Of a stretch of DNA of 49,846 nucleotides, positions 25,766 through 32,897 are shown in pieces (within the stretch, counting starts at the first letter, position 1; every line of letters begins with the position of its first letter). Both the position numbers and the translations under genes were made by a program. Source of the stretch: Treponema sp. (lineage in GTDB: Bacteria; Spirochaetota; Spirochaetia; Treponematales; Treponemataceae); assembly GCA_014804005.1 (NCBI GenBank), contig JAAVAP010000021.1:16341-66186 (forward strand), in the 5' to 3' direction. The notes under the pieces were generated by a model, which saw nothing but the letters and a program-made list of their open reading frames with translations, did not search any database and was not told the origin of the DNA.

Positions 25766-26594
25766 TACTACTATATGTGAGCTTTCTGTCGTCATTCCCG
25801 TTTATAATGCCGTCAAAACAATACGGCGGTGCGTCGATTCTGTTTTGGCCGAAGTTGCCTCCGTAGATTGCTCCTATGAAATCATTCTTGTGGATGACGG
25901 AAGCACGGATGCTTCGCTTGCCGTATGCACAGAGATGTCTCAAAAAAACAAACATATCTTGGTCTTTACGCAAAAAAATGCCGGTCCTTCCACTGCTCGA
26001 AATCTTGGCATAAAAATGGCAAAAGGCAAATTCATTGCGTTCAATGATTCTGATGATGAATGGCTTTCAGGGCGGCTTTCTGTGCTTTTAAATGAATTGA
26101 AAGCAGACGACAACATTGGTTTGGTTAGTGCTAAATACGGAACTTGCCATCGGGCTGGAAAAAGAACGGAGATTACATATAACAGGGAAGTTTTCCATAA
26201 TTTTTTCAGCCCGCCGACAAGCGTTTTTCGCCGACAGGCGTTTGTTTGCGGCTTCTGTGAAGATCAAAAATATTCCGAAGATATGCGCTTTTTGCTGGAT
26301 TTTATGCAAACTTCAAAATGCATATGTATTCCGTTTCTTGCTACTATACCTATTTTTGAAAAATGCGTGTTTGCAGACTCTGGACTTTCGGCACATATCT
26401 GGCTCATGGAAAAAGGCGAAATAAAAAACATTTTATATGCGCATAAAATTAAAAAAATCAACTGCGTTGTGATGATTCTCGCGATGCTTTGGTCGTTCGT
26501 TAAATTCGTTCGCCGTGCGTTGATTTTTGCTTTAATAAGAATCAAAAAAATCACACGTCCGTCAAAAAGCGGAAAAGAGGTCCGTTATGCTTGA
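25758..26594 (+). CDS. Glycosyltransferase family 2
   Basis: The product is 278 aa. The GT2 motifs are ELSVVIPVYNAVKTIRRCVD, IILVDDGSTDASLAV, NAGPSTARNLGIKMAKGKFI and the metal-binding AFNDSDDEWLSGRLS. The C-terminus has a hydrophobic, arginine-rich stretch (VVMILAMLWSFVKFVRRALI) that could attach it to the membrane. The start overlaps the previous gene by 8 bp and the end overlaps the next by 8 bp. It adds one sugar to the lipid-linked repeat unit, identity unknown. Confidence 0.9.
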   Translation: MSDTTICELSVVIPVYNAVKTIRRCVDSVLAEVASVDCSYEIILVDDGSTDASLAVCTEMSQKNKHILVFTQKNAGPSTARNLGIKMAKGKFIAFNDSDDEWLSGRLSVLLNELKADDNIGLVSAKYGTCHRAGKRTEITYNREVFHNFFSPPTSVFRRQAFVCGFCEDQKYSEDMRFLLDFMQTSKCICIPFLATIPIFEKCVFADSGLSAHIWLMEKGEIKNILYAHKIKKINCVVMILAMLWSFVKFVRRALIFALIRIKKITRPSKSGKEVRYA

Positions 26595-27721
26595 AACAAC
26601 ATCCGCCATTCCGCGCCGCGTCCTCTTCCTCTCAAACACCGCGAACTTCTCCAAGTTCAACCTGCCGTACATGAAATGGTTCCACGGGCAGGGCTGGCAG
26701 GTGGACTACTGCTCGGCGGGCGAGGAGACGGTGGCGGAGTGCGACCGCCAGTTCTCGATTCCGATCGCGCGCTCGCCGTTCTCGCTCTCCAACGTCGCGG
26801 CGTACCGGCAGCTCAAGGGCATCCTCAGGGAAAACGGTTACGACCTCCTCCACTGCCACACGCCGATGGGCGGCGTACTCGGTCGGCTCGCGGCAAAGAA
26901 ACTGTGGAAACAAAAGAAAATCAAGGTCATCTATACCGCGCACGGATTCCATTTCTACAAGGGCGCGCCGCTCCTGAACTGGCTGCTGTACTACCCGATG
27001 GAAAAATGGCTCTCGCGCTGCACCGACGTGATCGTGACGATAAACGAGGAGGACTACGAGCGTGCAAAGAAATCATTCTGAGATATTTAAAATCGACGGC
27101 GTGGGCGTGAACCTCGCAAGGTTTCACCCCTGCACGGCGGAAGAGAAGAACATGCTGCGGGCGCAACTTGGATATGCCGAAAAAGACTTCATCATCACGG
27201 TCGTCGCCGAGCTCAACAGGAACAAGAATCAGATCATGCTCGCAAGGTCCGTGCCGGAATTGCGGCGGACGATTCCCGCCCTGAAGGTCCTGCTCATCGG
27301 AAAGGAGACGCTCCCTGACGTGCGCGAATTCGTCGAAAGGGAGCGGCTGGGCGACACCGTGCAGTTCCTCGGCTACCGCCATGACGTTGACCTGCTGACG
27401 ATGATAAGCGACATCGCGTTTTCGGCGAGCCTGCGCGAGGGGCTGCCCGTGAACGTCATCGAGGCGATGGCGTGCGGAATCCCCGTCGTGTGCAGCGACA
27501 ACCGCGGCCACCGCTCCCTCGTCCGCGACAAGGAGACCGGCTTCATATTCAGCCCGAAGTCGGAGAAAGAGATGACGGACGCGATTGTCCTGCTCTACAA
27601 GAATCCTGCGCTGCGGGAAGAGATGGGGAGACGGAACGTGAGCGAGGCTAGGAAATACTCGGTCGGCATTGCCGTGGAAAGAATGGCGGGGATTTATAAA
27701 AAATGCGTGAGCGGGGAATGA
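26587..27721 (+). pseudogene. Glycosyltransferase family 4, interrupted by a frameshift
   Basis: Two frames together make one GT4 enzyme. The first (26587-27081) carries RRVLFLSNTANFSKFNLPYM, LHCHTPMGGVLGRLAA and IYTAHGFHFYKGAPLLNWLL, ending INEEDYERAKKSF then stop. The second (from about 27074 to 27721) continues HSEIFKIDGVGVNLARFHP, ITVVAELNRNKNQIML, FLGYRHDVD and the donor-site block FSASLREGLPVNVIEAMACG. Dropping one T after the AAA at 27074-27076 joins them as AKKHSEIFKIDGVGVN. Neither half alone would form a GT-B enzyme. It may be a true mutation or an assembly error. It is G/C-richer than the two preceding genes, like the first three of the operon. Confidence 0.85.
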
Positions 27722-27836
27722 ATTGCGGAGGAAAAGGACTGAACGCATATATTTACGCAAACGAAATTTATACGCTTGCCGTTATACAGTATAACAGGCA
27801 TGCCCCCAGCAGTAATGCTTCGGGATTTCTATTTGC

Positions 27837-28066
27837 CATTATTCATAATTCGTTACCGCCATTACTCATCATTAGTGACTGCTATTACTCATCTCTTGTG
27901 AGTAACGTTACTCACATTTCGTTACCGCTATTACTCATCACTCGTGAGAGCCATTACTCACAGTTAGTTACTGCTCCTGCTCAGCTCTCGTTAGTAACGT
28001 TACTCGGCATCCATGAGTAATGGCTCTCACGCCGTATTACCTTTATTGCTTACGTTACGTGAGTAA
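27837..28066. repeat. Ten-unit 23-bp tandem array, downstream of the polysaccharide operon
   Basis: Units begin at 27837, 27860, 27883, 27906, 27929, 27952, 27975, 27998, 28021 and 28044, each exactly 23 bp. A typical unit is TATTACTCATC-nYT-GTGAGTAA or the same with GTTACYGC at its end. GTGAGTAAC-GTTACTCAC (27898-27915) is a perfect 18-bp palindrome across a unit junction. A separate dyad GTTATAC-A-GTATAAC is at 27781-27795. The array is the main content of the gene-free stretch 27722-28206 and ends about 60 bp before the promoter of the XRE/ImmA pair. It has no spacers, so it is not a CRISPR. Confidence 0.85.
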
Positions 28067-28090
28067 ATTTTGTTTTTAATTTATTATTTA

Positions 28091-28156
28091 ATTTTTACTA
28101 AAAAGTAAAAATTTCTTCTTTAATCTATTGACTTTTTTCACTTCGTGTTGTATATT
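28091..28156 (+). promoter_or_regulatory. Promoter and likely operator of the XRE/ImmA pair
   Basis: TTGACT (28128-28133), a 17-nt spacer and TATATT (28151-28156) form a good sigma-70 promoter. A perfect 9-bp inverted repeat, ATTTTTACT / AGTAAAAAT (28091-28099 and 28104-28112), lies 15 nt upstream of the -35. It is a candidate operator for the XRE protein encoded next. Confidence 0.6.
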
Positions 28157-28206
28157 ATAAGTAGCGGGTTGCATTTTGAAAAAACTGCCCGCGACAGGAG
28201 AAAACA

Positions 28207-28611
28207 ATGAAAGAGCCAAATGCTTTTGGAAAAATCCTGCGCAAGATGCGGGTGGATTCTACAGAAGTGCTTGGGACGATGGCAAAGCGGCTGGAGATTT
28301 CCTCGGCATATTTGTCGTCAATCGAAAGCGGTGAAAAACCGATTCCTTGTGGCCTTGTCGACAATATCGTCGAAAAATATGGGCTTTCGGAGGAGCAGAG
28401 GCAGGCGCTTGTAAAGGCGGAGGCAGAGTCCAAGGGGGTTGTGGATGTAGATTTGGGAGAAAACAAGAATTCGGACGCGGGCGTGGAAACCGCGGTTCTT
28501 TTCGCGCGGGATTTCTCGCGGCTCACGGATGAGCAGTTGCTGAAATTGAAGAGCCTTTTGGAACGCTTTGAAAAGGAAGCGATGAAAGACTCAAGGAGAA
28601 ACGATGAATGA
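28207..28611 (+). CDS. XRE-family regulator paired with ImmA-like protease
   Basis: The product is 134 aa. Residues about 8-70 form an XRE helix-turn-helix (FGKILRKMRVDSTEVLGTMA, KRLEISSAYLSSIESGEKPI). The C-terminal half is charged and ends in a helix (LTDEQLLKLKSLLERFEKEA). An AGGAG lies 6 nt before the ATG. The gene overlaps the ImmA-like gene by 8 bp. By analogy with ImmR of ICEBs1 and phage repressors, it may repress its own promoter and be cut by the partner protease. That role is inferred from layout only. Confidence 0.85.
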   Translation: MKEPNAFGKILRKMRVDSTEVLGTMAKRLEISSAYLSSIESGEKPIPCGLVDNIVEKYGLSEEQRQALVKAEAESKGVVDVDLGENKNSDAGVETAVLFARDFSRLTDEQLLKLKSLLERFEKEAMKDSRRNDE

Positions 28612-29212
28612 AAAAGATTTTTGTCCGATGCCGGTTGTCGTCACGGAAGAGCATCTGAAGACTGTGGCCGTGTGCATACGGCTTTTTAGCGGACTTTCGC
28701 TCACGGAACGATTCAATCCCATTCTTGTTATGGAACACGTGCTTCCCGAGTTCGACAGGAAATTTTCTCTAAAAATAGTCGCGCGCGGCGAATGGTTTCT
28801 TACGGAAGAAATCCCCGCCTGTGTTGAGCCTGAAACGCACACGATTTACTTGAGGGAAGACTTGTACGACAGCGCGGTGGCTGGAGAAAGCCTTGCCATT
28901 GCAACCGTGACGCACGAAGTTGCACATTGCATTTATTTCCTGATATTCGGCATTCCGAGAGACGTTGCATTCGAGGAAATAAATGGACGCAAGGTTTCTC
29001 TTTCCCATGAAATGGAAATAATGGCCGATGAGCTCATGGAACTTCTGTTCTGTCCTGAAAAGGTCAATTCTGGAAAGAGCGAAAGAGAGGTTCTTGAAGC
29101 GTATGTACTTCGTCCGCTTATGAACTTGCTCGTCACTATAATAAAAAAGCGCGTTTTTGACAGCATGATGAAAATTGCTGTGGAACGCCTGCCGCAAAAA
29201 AAGACGGCGTGA
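28604..29212 (+). CDS. ImmA/IrrE-like zinc metallopeptidase
   Basis: The product is 202 aa. The zinc motif is ATVTHEVAHCIYFLIFGIP (HExxH, residues about 106-110). A downstream acidic helix with HEMEIMADELMELLF supplies the likely third ligand, the layout of DUF955/ImmA-IrrE proteases. Earlier there is a beta strand THTIYLREDLYDS, also family-like. Members cleave XRE-type repressors to switch on mobile elements or stress genes, or act as toxins in XRE-paired systems. Overlap with the XRE gene and shared promoter support the pairing. No integrase or conjugation gene is nearby in this window. Confidence 0.75.
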   Translation: MNEKDFCPMPVVVTEEHLKTVAVCIRLFSGLSLTERFNPILVMEHVLPEFDRKFSLKIVARGEWFLTEEIPACVEPETHTIYLREDLYDSAVAGESLAIATVTHEVAHCIYFLIFGIPRDVAFEEINGRKVSLSHEMEIMADELMELLFCPEKVNSGKSEREVLEAYVLRPLMNLLVTIIKKRVFDSMMKIAVERLPQKKTA

Positions 29213-29225
29213 AAAAGGAGGTTGT

Positions 29226-29261
29226 ATGAAAAGTATAGTCTTTAAAGCAAAACGCTCCTGA
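29226..29261 (+). CDS. Very short open frame with strong ribosome binding site
   Basis: An 11-codon frame (MKSIVFKAKRS) starts 13 bp after the ImmA-like stop codon. It is preceded by AAAGGAGG at ideal distance. Its stop codon lies inside the left arm of a terminator hairpin. It may be a leader peptide, a real micropeptide, or the truncated start of a deleted third operon gene. Confidence 0.3.
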   Translation: MKSIVFKAKRS

Positions 29262-29287
29262 AAAATACGCCAATATTTTTCAGGAGC
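29254..29287 (+). terminator. Terminator hairpin after the XRE/ImmA operon
   Basis: GCTCCTGAAAAATA (29254-29267) pairs perfectly over 14 bp with TATTTTTCAGGAGC (29274-29287), with a 6-nt loop. No long U-tract follows, but stem strength and position support termination or 3'-end protection. Confidence 0.7.
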
Positions 29288-29294
29288 ATAAAAC

Positions 29295-29343
29295 GACACG
29301 AATGCGTCGAACAAATGATTTTGAATAGTAGCACATTCGTGTC
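29295..29343 (+). other. Second inverted repeat downstream
   Basis: GACACGAATG (29295-29304) and CATTCGTGTC (29334-29343) are perfect 10-bp inverted copies with a 29-nt loop, followed by CTTTTG. It may be a weak terminator or a structured RNA end. The remaining sequence to 29503 shows no gene. Confidence 0.4.
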
Positions 29344-29503
29344 CTTTTGTCAAGCGCAAATTCCATGCGCGAGACTTGTTGGACATGTTCGGAGGACTGA
29401 AATTTCCGAGCGCGTCCATTGATGGGACAGGCAGCGCGAGCCTTCAATCGCACGAAAATTTTTACATTCAATTTCAATTATATCTATTATGTGAGGAAAA
29501 CGA

Positions 29504-30279
29504 ATGGCTACTTTAAACACTAATTTTTCGGACACGGAAGGACGGGGCACGATAATGCTCTATGAAAATCCTTTCAAGAACAGCAAGAACGGGTCGCAGT
29601 ATTACGGACGCTTCCGCCGCAAAACCGTTGACATCAAAACGCTCATAGCGCGCATCCAAAAGCGCAAGGCGGGCACGAACTTGCCTTGCAGCAGGTGGCG
29701 GGCTTCATAAAGGAAGAAATCCTTGAGGCCTTGACGCGCGGTGAGTCGGTGAATGTCTTGGATCTTGGATTCATGTACATTGCGCCAAAAGGTGGCTTCA
29801 ACGGAAAGGACGGCACGAGTGAAAATGGCAAATCCGCGCTTACCGTGAAGTTCACGCCATCGCAGACGGTGCGGTCGAAAGTCGAAAAGGTTGAAATCAA
29901 CGACATGTTTATTGCCGATGTGAACCCGCAGATTTTCGCTGTCACAGATCAGTTCACCGAAGGTACGGACAGAATTCTTACAAAAGGAAAGACCGTTCTT
30001 CTTGAAGGCGAGCGGCTAAAAATCGCGGGCGAAGAAGGGGGTGTTTTCCTTTGTCCAGTAGAAGGTGAAAAAAAGGCCGTGTGCGCTGACGAAACCAAGT
30101 GGCTCAAAAGTCCGCAGGTGACGAAGAACACGATGAAAAACTTGATTTTCTTCGTTCCTGACGAGGCAGTGGAAGACACGGAATATCGAATTCTCGTGCG
30201 GACGTTCTATTCAAACTCGTATAAATTTTGCAAGACCTCAAAGGAAACTGCAAGCGAGGTTGTCACCGTGAAGGGATAG
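29504..30279 (+). pseudogene. HU-like DNA-binding protein with C-terminal extension, frameshifted
   Basis: Two frames belong together. The first (29504-29710) starts MATLNTNFSDTEGRGTIMLY and reads KTVDIKTLIARIQKRKAGTN before leaving the family sequence (LPCSRWRAS). The second continues LALQQVAGFIKEEILEALTR then GESVNVLDLGFMYIAPKGGF, so a base has probably been lost near 29676. The first half resembles the HU-like domains of Bacteroidetes/spirochaete 'DNA-binding domain' proteins, and the C-terminal part (VTKNTMKNLIFFVPDEAVED, ILVRTFYSN) resembles the DUF4469 region found with them. Intact proteins would be about 255 aa and bind DNA. The second frame lacks its own ribosome binding site, so the gene is probably non-functional unless the shift is a sequencing error. 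Confidence 0.7.
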
Positions 30280-30302
30280 ACTATTTGTGCTATTCCTTTC
30301 TT

Positions 30303-30340
30303 CAGCCGTCCTGCTGAATGGCGGGATGGCTGTTTCTTTG
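30303..30340 (+). terminator. Rho-independent terminator after the HU-like gene
   Basis: CAGCCGTCCTGC pairs with GCGGGATGGCTG (two mismatches, 6-nt loop) and is followed by TTTCTTTG. It lies 24 bp downstream of the stop codon. Confidence 0.75.
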
Positions 30341-30457
30341 GACAATAGTGCTTAAAAGCACAAGCAATCATGAATTTAAACACTCATGGGGGCTTCAAAA
30401 AAAATTCGAAAAGGCAAGCACTGTACATGATTGCGATTAGGTGCTATCATATTGATA

Positions 30458-32002
30458 ATGTTTTCTCAATTCAATCAAGAAAAAATTGATTATTTTACGA
30501 AAAAATGTTCTCTGCTTACTGATGCGGAAATAAAAGCCTCTTCATATCTGTTTTCAAATAATTATGGCACTTATAGTAATAGCAAAGATAATCCAAACGA
30601 ATCAAAAAGAAATGCGCAGATAATATTGGGGGTGCATTATTATGAAAATTTACGAAATCGCAATGATGCCTATGTCGCATTTGCAATGTGCGATGACAAT
30701 ATTGTTGGTCAGGCTTTTTATGTCATTGAAGACACAAATGAAGGTAAGCTTACATGGGTTATACAATTGGTTGTCCATAAAAAATATCGTAGGCATGGCA
30801 TCGCCAAAAAACTTCTGTTTTCAATTTGGGGCTTTTCAAATGATTGTGCTTGGGGATTGGCTACGACAAATCCTTTGACGATAAAGACTCTCGAAACTGC
30901 AACGATGAGAGAAGTTAATTTGGAAACGATGCGAAAAAACATTGACAAAATAAAAAGAATCGCACAAAAAGTATCGTTTATAAAAGTTAACGATATTCAA
31001 ATCGACAAAGAAAAGAGTGTGGTATTTTCTAATTTTTATGTAGCGCATGATGACATTCCCGCTTTCATCAAGAAATATGGAAAGAAAAATTGGAAATTTG
31101 GTTTTGAATTACAAGAAGGTTATGAATGGTTGGCATTTACTTTTAAAAGTCAAGATATAAAATCAATTTCAAAAAAGGATTTGGACAAATTATTTGAACA
31201 TTCGGAGAAATGTCTTGTTGATGCGTATTCACGAATGAGAATGCCTGAACAAAATTGGACAAGACATGCTGTTAATGAAATTGATTTCATTGAAAAATAT
31301 ATTCCGTCAAAAGAAACAAAAATTATTGATATAGGTTGTGGCATCGGCAGACATTCGCTTGAGTTGCTTAATCGTGGTTACACGAATATTTTGGCTTATG
31401 ATTTTTCAGAACGAAATATAAATTTTGCAAAGGCTTCAATTCCGGATGATAAAAATATTTTCTTCAAACAAGATGTGAGATTCCTGAAAGGCGCGAAGGC
31501 AGATTTTGCGATTTGTCTGTACGATGTAATAGGCTCTTTTCCAAAAGAATCTGAAAATTTGAGAATCATAAAATCGCTTTACAAAAATTTGACTAAAAAC
31601 GGAAAAGCGGTTATTTCTGTGATGAATATGGAATTAACCAGAAATATCGCAAAAGAAAAAAATGTTTATGATGTGTATAAAAATCCCAAGCGGCTTTTCA
31701 AGTTAAAGGCTTCAAGCACAATGCAATCTACTGGCGATGTTTTCAATCCAGAATATTTTGTAATAGATACGCAGACCGATCTTGTTTTTAGAAAAGAGAT
31801 GTTCACAAATGATGGATACCTTGATTCCGAATATATCATTCGCGATAAACGATACACGCTAGAAGAGATTTCAAAGAAATTAGAAAAATGTGGCTTCAAA
31901 ATTGTCGAGTCAAGATTTGTGCAGGCCGGACATTGGGAAGTTCCATTAAAAAATACAGATTTAAAGGCAAAGGAAATTCTGCTTGTTGTGCAGAAAGTGT
32001 AG
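30458..32002 (+). CDS. GNAT acetyltransferase fused to SAM-dependent methyltransferase
   Basis: The product is 514 aa from the ATG at 30458; an upstream TTG frame has no better ribosome binding site. Residues about 1-165 contain a GNAT core with IQLVVHKKYRRHGIAKKLLF, the acetyl-CoA pyrophosphate loop. Residues about 165-265 are a linker with no family I recognise (FIKKYGKKNWKFGFELQEGY). Residues about 275-514 are a class I methyltransferase: motif I TKIIDIGCGIGRHSLELLNR, then NILAYDFSERNINFA and KADFAICLYDVIGSFPK. Two group-transfer domains in one chain suggest successive modification of one small substrate, which is not identified. AT-rich, and set apart by a terminator upstream, it is the last gene of the island. 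Confidence 0.85.
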   Translation: MFSQFNQEKIDYFTKKCSLLTDAEIKASSYLFSNNYGTYSNSKDNPNESKRNAQIILGVHYYENLRNRNDAYVAFAMCDDNIVGQAFYVIEDTNEGKLTWVIQLVVHKKYRRHGIAKKLLFSIWGFSNDCAWGLATTNPLTIKTLETATMREVNLETMRKNIDKIKRIAQKVSFIKVNDIQIDKEKSVVFSNFYVAHDDIPAFIKKYGKKNWKFGFELQEGYEWLAFTFKSQDIKSISKKDLDKLFEHSEKCLVDAYSRMRMPEQNWTRHAVNEIDFIEKYIPSKETKIIDIGCGIGRHSLELLNRGYTNILAYDFSERNINFAKASIPDDKNIFFKQDVRFLKGAKADFAICLYDVIGSFPKESENLRIIKSLYKNLTKNGKAVISVMNMELTRNIAKEKNVYDVYKNPKRLFKLKASSTMQSTGDVFNPEYFVIDTQTDLVFRKEMFTNDGYLDSEYIIRDKRYTLEEISKKLEKCGFKIVESRFVQAGHWEVPLKNTDLKAKEILLVVQKV

Positions 32003-32017
32003 CCGCGCCAAAAGACC

Positions 32018-32036
32018 CGCAAAAAAATTCTTTTCA
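32018..32036. repeat. Right copy of the 19/20-bp island-edge sequence
   Basis: CGCAAAAAAATTCTTTTCA matches 17282-17301 except for one A. It lies between the last plus-strand island gene and the first minus-strand core gene. Confidence 0.35.
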
Positions 32037-32039
32037 AAT

Positions 32040-32876
32040 TCACAAAACAAATTCTTCCAAAAAATCCGCCACACCGTCTTCGTCGTTCGAAAATCTTGTT
32101 ACGAATTTCGCCTCGTCTTGAATCACTTGCAAACCGTTTCGCATCGCGACGGAAAGACCTGATTTTAAAATCATAGTTTCATCGTTCATGCTGTCGCCGA
32201 ACGCCATTACGTCGCGCATTTTTATTTCGAGCCTCTCGCTCAAAATTTCTAAGGCTTCGCCTTTGCCGGAATTCGGCGGAAGCACTTCCAAAAAATACGG
32301 CTTGCTTATTACGATCACGGCGCATTCGCCGAGCGCGTTTTGCAAAATGCCGAAAAGTTTTTTTATGGTTTGCTCGTCGCCAGGAATCAGCATTTTTGAA
32401 AAACCTTGTTTTAAAAATGAATTGAAGTCGCCGGGAATTTTCAATTCCATTTTTGAGAGCGCGACATCCTTTCGCGAAAAATCATTTTCCACGCTGGCAA
32501 AAATATTTTCAGAATCGTAAACTTGGCAAGGCAAATTCAATCGAGCGGCTTCTTCTTTTGCGCGAAGCATAATTTCATAATCGAGCTTTTGTGAAAAAAT
32601 TTCGCGCTTTGAATGCAAGTCAAAAATCGAGCTGCCGTTTGAAAGAATTGCGTATTTTGAAAATTCGTTTTGCGGCAAACAAAGCCTGCGCATGAACGGC
32701 TCGATTCCTTTTTGCACTCTTCCCGTGCAAATCACGATGAAAATTTTTTGCGCCGCCAATTTTTGAATTGCGCTTACGGCGCGATCGGAAATCCGCAAGT
32801 CGCTCGTCAAAAGCGTGTCGTCCATGTCAAGCGCGATCAATTTCGGCTTGAGTTTTTGCGATGGAATTTTTTGCAA
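32040..32876 (-). CDS. HAD-superfamily phosphatase, Cof type
   Basis: The product is about 279 aa. The start is taken as the TTG at 32876-32874, which has GGAG 6 nt upstream; another TTG lies four codons earlier at 32888. HAD motif I is KLIALDMDDTLLTSDLRISD, motif II IVICTGRVQKGIEPF. The C2B cap follows, and the motif III/IV region is KGEALEILSERL then DVMAFGDSMNDETMI. Cof-type proteins dephosphorylate sugar phosphates, flavin precursors or pyridoxal phosphate; substrate not predictable. It follows the U32 gene by a short gap on the same strand and is probably co-transcribed with it. Confidence 0.92.
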   Translation of the reverse strand: MQKIPSQKLKPKLIALDMDDTLLTSDLRISDRAVSAIQKLAAQKIFIVICTGRVQKGIEPFMRRLCLPQNEFSKYAILSNGSSIFDLHSKREIFSQKLDYEIMLRAKEEAARLNLPCQVYDSENIFASVENDFSRKDVALSKMELKIPGDFNSFLKQGFSKMLIPGDEQTIKKLFGILQNALGECAVIVISKPYFLEVLPPNSGKGEALEILSERLEIKMRDVMAFGDSMNDETMILKSGLSVAMRNGLQVIQDEAKFVTRFSNDEDGVADFLEEFVL

Positions 32877-32897
32877 AATTTTCTCCAATTTTTAAAA

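Noticed and set aside
27062..27100. Programmed frameshift in the GT4 gene.
   Set aside because: There is no slippery heptamer of the usual A AAA AAG type and no clear downstream pseudoknot; a simple indel explains it better.
27837..28066. CRISPR array.
   Set aside because: The 23-bp units are directly contiguous without unique spacers and no cas gene is present.
29954..29974. Second HU-like frame as an independent gene.
   Set aside because: It begins in mid-domain without a ribosome binding site, and its sequence directly continues the first frame.
17385..32002. A complete prophage or integrative element.
   Set aside because: Regulators typical of such elements are present, but no integrase, terminase, capsid, relaxase or type IV secretion gene is seen.
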